DNA of 46,652 nucleotides from Thermoanaerobaculia bacterium (GTDB lineage: Bacteria > Acidobacteriota > Thermoanaerobaculia > Multivoradales > JAHEKO01): NCBI GenBank assembly GCA_945787575.1, contig CALZKB010000006.1, positions 59,431 through 106,082 of the forward strand. Reading direction: 5' to 3'. A program made the translations under genes and the position numbers. Below the pieces are notes generated by a model. It was not told where the DNA came from. It saw only the letters and a list, made by a program, of their open reading frames with translations, and made no database searches. Each line of letters begins with the position of its first letter. The first letter of the stretch is position 1. This document shows, one piece after another, positions 8,401-15,560 of this stretch.

Positions 8401-11006
8401 CTCGCCCCGCGCACCTTGACTTGATCGTCGCGACGCCCGATGTGCTCGAGCACCCCCGGCGCGCACAGACGCGCCAGGTCGCCGGTTGCGTAGAGTCGGC
8501 CTCCGGGATCGAGCGGGCTCGCGACGAAACGTTGCGCGGTTTGCTCCGGGCGGTTGAGATACGAGTGCGCGAGGCCGGCTCCTCCGACATAGAGCTCACC
8601 GAGGACGCCTTCCGGGACCGGGCGCCGCTCTTCGTCGAGCACGTAAGCGCGGAGGCCAGCGATCGGCTTGCCGATCGGAACCGTCCCGGAGGTGTCTCGC
8701 CGCGGGTCGAAGGTGTGCACGATGCAACCGACGGTCGCCTCGGTCGGACCGTACTCGTTGTGCACCACCACGTCGTCACCGAAGAGAATCCGCGCCCGCT
8801 TCGCGAGCTTCGCTGTCAGCGCCTCGCCGCCGAAAATGAGCCGACTTACTCGCGACGGCTGGGGCGCGCGCTCGCGAAGCAGCGCCATGTGTGACGGCGT
8901 TAGCTTGATCACGTCGACGGCGTCGTCGTCGACGACCTCGAGCAGCGCGAGGTCGGCGCGACTCTCCTCGGGGTAGATGACGATCCGTCCGCCCGAGGCC
9001 AGCGGCACGAAGATCGAAGTCACCGTCAGATCGAAGGTCAGAGGCGAGAACAGAGGAAAGGCCAGACGCTTGTCACCGACGTAGTGCTCGCGAGCCCAGA
9101 CGACGTAGTTGGCCAGCGCGGAGTGCTGGATCACGACTCCCTTGGGCCTTCCAGTCGAGCCCGATGTGTAGAGAACGTAGGCGACGGACTCGGGATCGAT
9201 CGCAGCGTCACCAGGTTCAAAGTCAGCGAGACCGGGATCTACGCTGCTGGAGGTCGGATCGACGGTAATCACCAGCGGCCGTGCGCTCTCGGGCAGCTCG
9301 CGCTCGGTGCCCTGCCTGACGAGCACCGCGGAGACTCCGGAGTCTTCGAGCGCGAGAGCGATCCGACCATCCGGTAGCTCCGGGTCGATCGGGACGTAAT
9401 GAGCTCCGCTCTTGAGAACCGCGAGGATGGCGGTCACCGCCTCCACCGACCGCTTCATCATCACCGCGACGGCCGACCGCGGGCCGAGGCGCGACCGCAA
9501 CAACCTAGCCAGGCGATCGGTGCGGTGATCGAGCTCGCCGTACGAGACGATCTCCTCGCTGCAGACCAGGGCGGTCGCGTCGGGTGTCAGAGCCGCTTGC
9601 GCGGCGATCATCTCGACGACCGTTCCTGTCGAGTGCGGTGCGCCCGCGGCCGAGTTGAGGTCGCTCAACTGTTGCTCACGCTCCGCCGGCGCCAGTAGAT
9701 CTGCGCCCGAGATCGGCTGGTCCCAGTCGTCGAGCAGCGCGTCGACGAGCCGCTCGAAATGCCCCACGACCCGCGCTCGCCGTCTTGCGTCGAAGAGCTC
9801 GTCGTTCAGGTCGAAGAGTAGTCGAAAGCTGCCGCGGGCGTCGAAGTCGTGGAAGTGAAGGCGCAGGGCGTGCTCGCGGTCGTGATGACCGGGATGGAGC
9901 CACTCGCTGCGGACCGGCATGCCGGCGAAATCCCCGAACGAGCCGCGGATCGAGTTGAGGACCGCGCAGAAGCAGCGGTTGTAGCGTGGGTCGCTGGCTC
10001 CGGCCTTGGCGAACTTGAGGAACCCGAGGCTCTCGTTGCGCACGCGGCCGAGGAGCTGCCGGAAGCTCTCTCCCTCTTCGATCTCGACCGCGAGCGGAAA
10101 GGCCTCTGTGAAGAGGCCGGCGGTCTGCCGAAACTGGGCCGTCGGCCGGTTGTGGGAGAGGGCGCCAAGGCCGATTCGGTTCTGGCCGCCGATCCGGTAC
10201 TGATAGGCGAACAGCAGAGTCGCCATCAGGTTGAAGAGACCAAGCTCGAGGGTGAGAGCTCCAGCCTCGGGATTGTGGGCTAGGTCGCGGAGCGCCGCGG
10301 AGCGGTCGCCACCGAGATCGAGGCTGAGCCGGGTGCTCGCTGTCGACCCGGCCGGCTGCCGCCGGCCGTAGAGCCTAGGGGGAGAGAGATCGCTGTCGGC
10401 GTAGCGCCGCCAATGGCTCTGCGCGGCGGTGTCCGTGCGCGCCTCACGCTCGAAGGCGACATACGACGAGTAGTCGGGCAGCGCACGACGTGCGCCGCTG
10501 TCGTCCGCCTGCAGGCGCGCGTAGAGCTCGCTCAGGCGGCGAAAGAGGAGCGCCATCGACCAGGCGTCGGAGACGAGGTGATGTTGGGCAAGATAGAGGA
10601 TGAATCGCTCGCTCGACAGCCCCAAGAGCGCTGCGTCGAAGAGGCGTCGATCGAGCTCGAAGAGGCGCTCGCAGCGATCCTGTACGAGACGCCGGGCGAC
10701 ACTCGTGGGGTCTTTTTCAAAGGTGAGGTCGACGAGATCGAGGCGATCGTCGAGATCGTCGAGGACGAGCTGTCGCGGGGTGTCGCCATCGACCTCGATC
10801 ACGGTGCGCAAGGCGTCGCACTCCGCCACGAGCTGCGCGAATGCGCGGCGGAGCAGCTCCGGCTCGACGGCGCCCTCGATCGCGAAGGCGAAGGCCATGT
10901 TGTAGAGCGGTGCGTCCGGGTGGAGGCGCTGCCCGGTCCAGATCGCGAGCTGACTCCGGGTCAGGTTCGCGCGATCGGTTACCTCAGGAGCCGGCTTGCT
11001 GTCCAT
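5427..11006 (-). CDS. one-module NRPS with PP-loop domain inside the A domain, C-A(PP-loop)-T-E
   Basis: 1859 residues. Condensation domain about 10-440; its motif is HHLVSDAWS (142-150), with Ala where Gly is usual but His143 and Asp147 kept. Adenylation domain from about 465: YTSGSTGRPKG at 613-623, NEYGPTEATVG near 750-760, YATGD near 839, and A8 GRRDDQVKVRGARIELGEVE at 857-876. The A domain is then broken by a PP-loop domain (about 904-1230) and resumes at about 1239 with A9/A10 (TAHGKADRAAL 1281-1291). Carrier motif DDFFELGGDSI, Ser1342. Epimerization domain about 1395-1845 with HHLAVDAVSW at 1522-1531 and VLFNYLGRF. The specificity residues by eye are D-L-T-K-I-G-E-V-G-K, close to the published asparagine code (DLTKLGEVGK). 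The start overlaps the carrier-protein gene by 23 bases. The role of the insert is inferred; see its own entry. Confidence 0.96.
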   Translation of the reverse strand: MDSKPAPEVTDRANLTRSQLAIWTGQRLHPDAPLYNMAFAFAIEGAVEPELLRRAFAQLVAECDALRTVIEVDGDTPRQLVLDDLDDRLDLVDLTFEKDPTSVARRLVQDRCERLFELDRRLFDAALLGLSSERFILYLAQHHLVSDAWSMALLFRRLSELYARLQADDSGARRALPDYSSYVAFEREARTDTAAQSHWRRYADSDLSPPRLYGRRQPAGSTASTRLSLDLGGDRSAALRDLAHNPEAGALTLELGLFNLMATLLFAYQYRIGGQNRIGLGALSHNRPTAQFRQTAGLFTEAFPLAVEIEEGESFRQLLGRVRNESLGFLKFAKAGASDPRYNRCFCAVLNSIRGSFGDFAGMPVRSEWLHPGHHDREHALRLHFHDFDARGSFRLLFDLNDELFDARRRARVVGHFERLVDALLDDWDQPISGADLLAPAEREQQLSDLNSAAGAPHSTGTVVEMIAAQAALTPDATALVCSEEIVSYGELDHRTDRLARLLRSRLGPRSAVAVMMKRSVEAVTAILAVLKSGAHYVPIDPELPDGRIALALEDSGVSAVLVRQGTERELPESARPLVITVDPTSSSVDPGLADFEPGDAAIDPESVAYVLYTSGSTGRPKGVVIQHSALANYVVWAREHYVGDKRLAFPLFSPLTFDLTVTSIFVPLASGGRIVIYPEESRADLALLEVVDDDAVDVIKLTPSHMALLRERAPQPSRVSRLIFGGEALTAKLAKRARILFGDDVVVHNEYGPTEATVGCIVHTFDPRRDTSGTVPIGKPIAGLRAYVLDEERRPVPEGVLGELYVGGAGLAHSYLNRPEQTAQRFVASPLDPGGRLYATGDLARLCAPGVLEHIGRRDDQVKVRGARIELGEVEAAILGHPNIDQCVVTVTGARRSGAADGFTYCSRCALPSNYPGIDFDASGVCSQCRRFEHYAQRAQSYFRSPEELRATLDTSRRTATDYDCIALLSGGKDSTYMLCWLVDMGYRVLAFTLDNGFISDQAKANISRVVAALGVDHEFGSTPAMNAIFVDSLERHANVCQGCFKTIYTLALELARRRGIPIVVTGLSRGQFFETRLTEELFTDPELEMEDVDSFVLEARKAYHRVDDAVRRHLDVGLFDDDRIFDEVHFIDFYRYVAVDLDELMRYLNERVPWVRPSDTGRSTNCRINDVGIWVHKHERGFHNYALPYSWDVRMGHKTRAAALAELNDEIDPREVERILEEVGYGGDSPARAGGDRLVAYYTSPSDIPTAELRDYAADTLPAFMIPSRFFRLEAIPRTAHGKADRAALAPPADGRPANAEKLVPPRTGLETAIARIWQEVLQVDTIGVRDDFFELGGDSIMAIQIVARCHRAGLDLTPAQLFDTLTVEKLARVCVTAEQTEEAETDAGPVDLTPAQHWFFSHAQFSFEHWNHVLSVTVSSEIEPRRLERALAVVVDRHEALRVAFHRDGDHWVAERKVVEATPRLIVASGGEHGGSPKVDRAAAEAIGIDGCFQLDRPPLLRVALVASNPDSRLLFVAHHLAVDAVSWSILLDDLWSAYEQLELGTEARLPPVTGISRWSAALARAATAPHVTEGLDHWRQTLRRNAAPLPLDFDAETDDTMATADSVRTTLDARLTRGLLEELPKKQIRTHEILVTALVATLAHWCESRSIGLFLEGHGRDVVEADLDASRTVGWLSTLFPVQVDLPDEGSPGSVLRSVREQLRATPGNGIGYGLLRYLAGVEGLGRTSGARRRFGVLFNYLGRFDRLTSADSIFQVESPLELSRAAALRRPFLLEVHAAVDRDRLNIDWEFSRKRHRPATVERLATELLTELGRLVQHALEEPGAEVSPSDFPLANLDQAGLEKLSVALRRGGS
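7317..8297 (-). other. PP-loop (N-type ATP pyrophosphatase) domain inserted between A8 and A9/A10
   Basis: Residues about 904-1230 of the NRPS at 5427-11006. Order of motifs: CSRC (907-910) and CSQC (927-930), a likely zinc knuckle; SGGKDS (971-976), the pyrophosphate loop that adenylates a carbonyl oxygen; CQGC (1042-1045); TGLSRGQFFETRL near 1067; and STNC with Cys1168. The opening pattern (YCSRCALPSNYPG, then FDASGVCSQC) resembles N-acetyl sugar amidotransferases of the WbpG/PseA type. CxxC plus a distant third Cys is how TtuA/Ncs6-type tRNA thiolases hold a [4Fe-4S] cluster. Known members activate a C=O with ATP and replace the oxygen with sulfur or nitrogen. I infer a thioamide- or amidine-forming step on the residue loaded by this module. 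Domain edges are approximate. Confidence 0.88.
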
Positions 11007-11265
11007 CGTCGCCCTCCAGCGAACTCAGGTACGTGACGATGCCGCGAACCGTCATGAAGTGCTCGATCGTGATGTCGGCCGGAGGGATCGCCACGTCACA
11101 GCGACGCTCGAGGAAATCGACCAGTCGCATCACCCCGAGGGAGTCGATCAAGCCACTTGCGAGCAGGTCGGAGTCGGGCTCGAGCGCAACGTTTTCGCAA
11201 CTACCGATGAGCTCGGTCGAGACGAAATGCAGGATCGTCGCGGTGAGTTCGGAAGCGCTGGCCAT
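10984..11265 (-). CDS. free-standing acyl/peptidyl carrier protein
   Basis: 93 residues from ATG at 11265, which overlaps the stop of the upstream A enzyme in a TGATG junction, so translation is probably coupled; the longer open frame upstream lies inside that gene. The core SGLIDSLGVMRLV contains Asp41-Ser42-Leu43, the phosphopantetheine site. The size and four-helix pattern fit stand-alone carriers of the PltL/RedO or D-alanyl-carrier kind. Its placement directly after a single A enzyme suggests that the pair loads a starter amino acid and presents it to the first condensation domain of the NRPS that begins 23 bases inside this gene. The substrate is not known. Confidence 0.9.
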   Translation of the reverse strand: MASASELTATILHFVSTELIGSCENVALEPDSDLLASGLIDSLGVMRLVDFLERRCDVAIPPADITIEHFMTVRGIVTYLSSLEGDDGQQAGS

Positions 11266-12884
11266 CACGATAGCACCGGCGGCGCGCCGCTCGATTCGAT
11301 CGAGGTCTGCAGCCCGCGCCTGTCGATCTTGCCACTCGTCGTTCGCGGCAGGGTGTCCATCACCCTCGTGGTCTTGGGCACGGCGTACCATGACAAGAGG
11401 TCGGAAACAAAGTGACGCAGCTCTTCGGCCTCGACGGTGGCTCCGGGCCTCGAGGTCACCGCCGCGCCGAGATGATCGATCTCCTCACCGACGCGGATGG
11501 GAAACACCGCGGCCTCTTCGACCGCCGGATGGGCGGTGATGGTGCGCTCGATCTCGTCGAGCTCGACCCGGTATCCACGAATCTTGACCTGCCGATCCTT
11601 GCGCCCCAGGAACATCAGTTCGCCTTGCTCTTGGCGCCGCACCAGATCTCCGGTGCGATAGAAGACCCGCTCGTAGTTCGAGTCCACGCACTGGCGAAAG
11701 AACGCCTCGGCGTCGAGATCGGGCCGTGCCCAGTAGCCGAGCATCATGGTGGAGGAGCGGATCAACAGCTCGCCTTCCTTGCCGTCGGCAACGGGTTGAC
11801 CGGCCTCATCGACCACCAACGCCTCGGTGTCGTCCCAGGTTCTGCCGATGGGAATCGGGGCACCGTCGTCCTGTGCGCCCTCGCCGCGACGGGGCACGTG
11901 GTGGTACGTGCACTGGTTGACCTCGGCGGGGCCGTAGACGTTCGAAAAGCGAGCCTGCGGCCAGCGCGCCATCAGCGCCTCGACATGTTTGCGCGAGAAG
12001 GGCTCCCCGCCGAACAGCACCCATCTCAAGCTCTCGAGGTTGCGGGACTCCAGCACTCCGCGACCGAGCAGCTGGATCAGCGCCAGCGGCACCGAGTACC
12101 AGATGGTGAGGCGCTCGCTCTCCATCAGCTGCGAGAGGCTGGCCGCCATTTTGGTGTAGGCCTCGGGGATGAGCAGCGTCGTCGCTCCGGCGCACGGACC
12201 CGAGAAGTAGCCGAAGGTCGACATGTCGAAGTGGAGCGGGGAGTGGTTGCCGATCCGATCGCTTGGACCGACTTCGTAGGTCGCCACCGACAGCCGGGCG
12301 TAACTCATCCCGCTGCGGTGGCTGTGCATGATGCCCTTCGGCCGCCCGGTGGAGCCCGATGAGTACATGATGTAAGCGAGATCGTCTCCCGTCGTCGAGA
12401 TCGGCGGCGCCGAGCCGTCGGTCAGCTCGTCCAGGTCGCCCCACGGTCGCAGGCGAACACGCGCGCCGAGCTCGGCGCCTGGACCGGCGACGCCAGGGCC
12501 GACGATTGTCTGCAAGGCGGATCGCCGCTCGACGAGTCTGAGCAGCTGCGAAGCGAGGCTCTCGTGGGCCACGAGGTGCGCGATCCCGCAGTTGTCGACG
12601 AGACCGGCGAGGCCGCCAGGCGGCATCTGCGGGTCGATCGGCACGTAGGCAGCGCCGGCTTTGAGGATTCCGTAGACGGCGACTGCCGTCTCGAGGCATC
12701 GCGGCATGAAGATCCCGACTCGGTCTCCCGGCCGGACACCTTCGTCGAGGAGGAGGTGAGCCAGCTGGTTGGAGCGACGGGCCAGCTCGCCGTAAGACAG
12801 TCGCTCGCCGGGAGCGCAAAAGGCCTCGCCGTCCTCGGCGCGGTCGGCGGCATGGTCGACGAAGTGCGGTAGGAGGTAGATCAC
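11265..12884 (-). CDS. free-standing amino-acid adenylating enzyme (A domain)
   Basis: 539 residues, a complete A domain without condensation or carrier domains: LSYGELARRSNQLAHLL near the N-terminus, YSSGSTGRPKG at 174-184, FDMSTFGYF, GGEPF, NVYGPAEVNQ, YRTGDLVRR, GRKDRQVKIRGYRVELDEIE and TTSGKIDRRGL. It should make an aminoacyl-AMP and transfer it to the adjacent carrier protein. The layout recalls PltF/RedM-type ligases that load proline on a separate carrier, and the neighbouring cyclodeaminase-like gene could supply proline or pipecolate. The specificity positions (about D-M-F-Y-L-G-V-Q-C-K) are not a code I recognise, so that link is inference. It starts 12 bases after the cyclodeaminase stop. 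An acyl rather than aminoacyl substrate is possible. Confidence 0.92.
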   Translation of the reverse strand: MIYLLPHFVDHAADRAEDGEAFCAPGERLSYGELARRSNQLAHLLLDEGVRPGDRVGIFMPRCLETAVAVYGILKAGAAYVPIDPQMPPGGLAGLVDNCGIAHLVAHESLASQLLRLVERRSALQTIVGPGVAGPGAELGARVRLRPWGDLDELTDGSAPPISTTGDDLAYIMYSSGSTGRPKGIMHSHRSGMSYARLSVATYEVGPSDRIGNHSPLHFDMSTFGYFSGPCAGATTLLIPEAYTKMAASLSQLMESERLTIWYSVPLALIQLLGRGVLESRNLESLRWVLFGGEPFSRKHVEALMARWPQARFSNVYGPAEVNQCTYHHVPRRGEGAQDDGAPIPIGRTWDDTEALVVDEAGQPVADGKEGELLIRSSTMMLGYWARPDLDAEAFFRQCVDSNYERVFYRTGDLVRRQEQGELMFLGRKDRQVKIRGYRVELDEIERTITAHPAVEEAAVFPIRVGEEIDHLGAAVTSRPGATVEAEELRHFVSDLLSWYAVPKTTRVMDTLPRTTSGKIDRRGLQTSIESSGAPPVLS

Positions 12885-12896
12885 GAATCTTCGGGC

Positions 12897-14030
12897 CTAT
12901 CCGTCACCGGGTGCGTCCAGCCCGTCGGTCGGCGCCGTCTCTGGGTCGCCGTTCGCCGGCGGGAGGGTGTCCACAGTCGAGCTTTCGTCTCCCAGGAAAG
13001 CGTACGGATCTCGGGGGTCCGGTGCGGTCCCCTCGAGATCGATCTCCGACCCGATGCCGTAGGCACGAGCCCAGTCGAGCGCGAGCTCGAGCGCCGCCTG
13101 GTCTTCCAAGGCCCAGCCGGTCGAGTCGAAAACCGTCCGCTGCTCTCGTAGCGATTCGAACGCCTGCCTGTCGCGAGCAACCTCGGCGATTTCCGGACCG
13201 ATCGACATCGGCTCGAGCTGCTGGCACTCACCCTCGAGCCGAGCTTGCTCGAGAAAGTCGGGGCAGACGAAGCTCTCTTCGAGCAGCTCGCGAGGCACTT
13301 CGATCTTGCCCGGAAAATCCGAGCCCACGGCGTTGACGTGCAGCCACGCCTGGGTCTCGCAAGCCTGGAACACCGGACCCTGGTCGACTCCGACCGAAGT
13401 CGCGACGCAGAGGATGTCGGAGCGCGGTACTAGCTCCGACGGCGGTAGAGAATGGAACTCGACGTCGTTGGGCACCATCAGGGCCACCCGTGAGGCGAGG
13501 CTCGCTTCGACTACCGGATCGACGTCGTGGGTCAGGATCTCTTCGATCTCGAAGCTGCGGCAGATGGCGTGCACCTGGGTCACCGCCTGCGTGCCGCAGC
13601 CGATCACTCCCAACGTCCGGCTCTGCGGCGAGGCGAGCAACCGGCTGGCGACGGCCGACGCCGCCCCCGTTCTCATCGAGGTGAGCAAAGTGCCGTCGAC
13701 GATTGCTCGCAGATGACCGCTGTCGGTATCGTACGCTGCCAGCGTCGACAAGATCGTCGGCAGGTTCCTCTTTTCCGGGTTCTCGGGGTGGTAGCCGACG
13801 ACCTTGAGCAGCACATGGGAGCCCAGATCCATGAGCGGCATCCACTCGATGAGGCCGGGGGCCGGCTGGCGATAGTGGAACCCGCTGCGGACGGGAATCT
13901 GGGAGCGGCGCCGGTCGAACTTCGCGAACGCGTCCGTCAGTCGGACGACCAGCTCGTCGATCATCCGATCGCGACCGACCCGCCGGACGATCTCCTCGAG
14001 ATCTCGGCTCGACAGCAGAAGCGTTTTCAC
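12897..14030 (-). CDS. ornithine cyclodeaminase / mu-crystallin family enzyme
   Basis: 377 residues from GTG at 14030, chosen because it overlaps the stop of the HupE-like gene by 4 bases (GTGA); the longer open frame would lie within that gene. Lys76 in LLKVVGYHP, SMRTGAASAVAS around 118-129, the Rossmann motif GVIGCGTQA at 141-149 and VNAVGSDFPGKIEVP with Asp238 all match the OCD family. Family members are NAD-dependent: they convert ornithine to proline or lysine to pipecolate, or act as imino-acid dehydrogenases such as SbnB in diaminopropionate synthesis. No SbnA-like partner is in the window. In this operon it most likely supplies a building block. The last 40 residues are Pro/Asp/Gly-rich and probably disordered. 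Confidence 0.9.
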   Translation of the reverse strand: MKTLLLSSRDLEEIVRRVGRDRMIDELVVRLTDAFAKFDRRRSQIPVRSGFHYRQPAPGLIEWMPLMDLGSHVLLKVVGYHPENPEKRNLPTILSTLAAYDTDSGHLRAIVDGTLLTSMRTGAASAVASRLLASPQSRTLGVIGCGTQAVTQVHAICRSFEIEEILTHDVDPVVEASLASRVALMVPNDVEFHSLPPSELVPRSDILCVATSVGVDQGPVFQACETQAWLHVNAVGSDFPGKIEVPRELLEESFVCPDFLEQARLEGECQQLEPMSIGPEIAEVARDRQAFESLREQRTVFDSTGWALEDQAALELALDWARAYGIGSEIDLEGTAPDPRDPYAFLGDESSTVDTLPPANGDPETAPTDGLDAPGDG

Positions 14031-15229
14031 GACTGGATCCCTAGCGCCCGGGTGACGAACCAGTAGGTGGCCACGAGACTGATCGCGATCGAGCCGCCGG
14101 CGAGCACCGCCGGCCGGTAGATCGAGCTCTTGCGCAGCAGGAACAGGAGCGGGAAGACCGCCGCGACGATCGCCACCTGACCGACCTCGACTCCGACGTT
14201 GAAGGCAAGCACGACCTGAACGAGATTGGCCATCCTGAAGGGCAGATCCCCCATCACCGAAGCGAAGCCGAGGCCGTGGAAGAGACCGAAGAAGAAGATC
14301 ACGATCCAACTCCCCTCACGGAGCCTCGGGAAGATGTTGTTGAGAGCGATCAAGACGATGGAGAGGGCGATTACCGACTCGACGAGTCGACCCGGTAGCC
14401 GGACGAGATCGAGGGCTGCGAGGCTGAGAGTGAGCGAGTGCGCCACCGTGAAGAGCGTCACGATCTTGGCGACGTTCCACAACGCTTCGCGGAAGCCGGT
14501 GACCGGTTGCCACGCGGAGCGGCTCGTCGCTGTGGACGGCACGCCGTCCGCTCTCTCCTCCTTCCGCATCAGAACCGCAGTCAAGAGCAACGCGATGAGG
14601 AAGAGCACGTGGTCGATGCCCGCCCATATGTGGAGCATTCCCTGCCAAACGAAATCACGCACCCGCAGCAGCCCTCGAAGGTTGGCCAGGTCGAGAACCT
14701 GGTCACTGTTCGACCGGCTGAAGACGAGCGCGGTGAACTCTTCACCATAGTCCGATCCGTTGCGGCGGTCGTACTGGATGCACAGCAGGCTGCGGTGGAA
14801 ACGGTCGTCGTCGAGCAGGACGCGGTTACGAATCTCGAGCCGATCGGGGATCTCGGCTCGCGCGGTGCGGTAGAAGAACTGAGCGAAGCCGCCCAGGTCG
14901 CCGGCTTCGACGAGATCGATTCCCGTGAACTCATAGGGAATCTCCATCCCGTTCGAGACAATCGAGAAGCTCTGACGGAGGTATCGCTCGATCGGTCCTG
15001 CACTGCTCGCGACGGTCTCCTTGGCGGCTTCGCGGTCGGCGGGGAGATCGAGCCCGAAACGCCGTTCCAGATCGACGACTCGGATCTCGAAGCGCCCCTC
15101 GAGACGGGTCTCGACACCAGAGCCCTCGACGTTGAGCCATACGTAGTTCTCCCCCGTTGCGTGACCCCACGCGACGGTCGGGAAGAGGAGTCCCAACAAT
15201 AGTGCGGCCGTGAGGCTGTGGCTCCTCAT
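14027..15229 (-). CDS. HupE/UreJ-like membrane protein
   Basis: 400 residues. A signal peptide (LTAALLLGLLFPTVAWG) is followed by a soluble beta-rich region of about 180 residues and then six or seven membrane helices from about residue 190. HIWAGIDHVLFLIALLL, VTLFTVAHSLTLSLAAL and FFFGLFHGLGFASVMGDLP are the conserved His/Asp-bearing helices of the HupE/UreJ_2 family. HupE and UreJ relatives are linked to nickel or cobalt uptake for hydrogenase and urease; the large version with an exported N-terminal part is poorly characterised. It is the first clear gene of the NRPS operon and overlaps the next gene by 4 bases, which argues for a role tied to the product, such as metal handling or export. 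That role is inference. Confidence 0.88.
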   Translation of the reverse strand: MRSHSLTAALLLGLLFPTVAWGHATGENYVWLNVEGSGVETRLEGRFEIRVVDLERRFGLDLPADREAAKETVASSAGPIERYLRQSFSIVSNGMEIPYEFTGIDLVEAGDLGGFAQFFYRTARAEIPDRLEIRNRVLLDDDRFHRSLLCIQYDRRNGSDYGEEFTALVFSRSNSDQVLDLANLRGLLRVRDFVWQGMLHIWAGIDHVLFLIALLLTAVLMRKEERADGVPSTATSRSAWQPVTGFREALWNVAKIVTLFTVAHSLTLSLAALDLVRLPGRLVESVIALSIVLIALNNIFPRLREGSWIVIFFFGLFHGLGFASVMGDLPFRMANLVQVVLAFNVGVEVGQVAIVAAVFPLLFLLRKSSIYRPAVLAGGSIAISLVATYWFVTRALGIQS

Positions 15230-15438
15230 GACGGTTGTCTCGCGCGAACGGCTCGGTGGGGATTGTCGAGGATCGTGATGGTGACCGGACGACGAAGCGA
15301 ATCAGCCTCGTCGCTCGCCCGGCACACGACTCTCAGGCTAGAAGAATCGAGCACCGACTCTATCTCAAGCCCTCGTCCGACATGAAGTTGCGGCTCGAGA
15401 CCTCGCGCCTGCTGCTCTCTGAGCTCTCCACTGATCAA
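15226..15438 (-). CDS. possible small ORF upstream of the HupE-like gene
   Basis: Seventy codons from a TTG start at 15438, bounded upstream by an in-frame TAG. Its TGA stop overlaps the ATG of the HupE-like gene (ATGA), the same junction type as elsewhere in this operon, and the HupE-like gene lacks a clear ribosome site of its own. The protein has no signal peptide, no recognisable domain and a mixed codon choice. It could be a leader ORF, the remnant of a longer gene, or chance. Confidence 0.25.
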   Translation of the reverse strand: MISGELREQQARGLEPQLHVGRGLEIESVLDSSSLRVVCRASDEADSLRRPVTITILDNPHRAVRARQPS

Positions 15439-15560
15439 AGAGCGGGGCTAACGGGCGCATGTTCGGCCTCTAGCCGCACACCCGGGGGTCATCGGTGTCC
15501 CTCGCGGCGCTTCGCGGGCGCCGTGGCATACTTGCTCGCGGAAACCGAGGAAAACCACCA
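15230..15560. other. divergent intergenic region between the NRPS operon and the formate dehydrogenase gene
   Basis: Apart from the doubtful small ORF at 15226-15438, nothing codes here. For the plus strand, TGGCATACT at 15524-15532 looks like an extended -10 element, and GAGG at 15547-15550 lies 10 bases before the dehydrogenase ATG and is its likely ribosome site. A -35 element is not convincing. The promoter of the NRPS operon should also be here, but I cannot point to it. Confidence 0.4.

Noticed and set aside
6438-8894. 818-codon plus-strand frame opposite the PP-loop NRPS
   Set aside because: It lies wholly inside the conserved A domain and insert on the other strand, and its product has no domain-like sequence.
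15495-15560. Earlier start for formate dehydrogenase
   Set aside because: The extra 22 residues do not resemble the family, and GAGG is well placed for the ATG at 15561.
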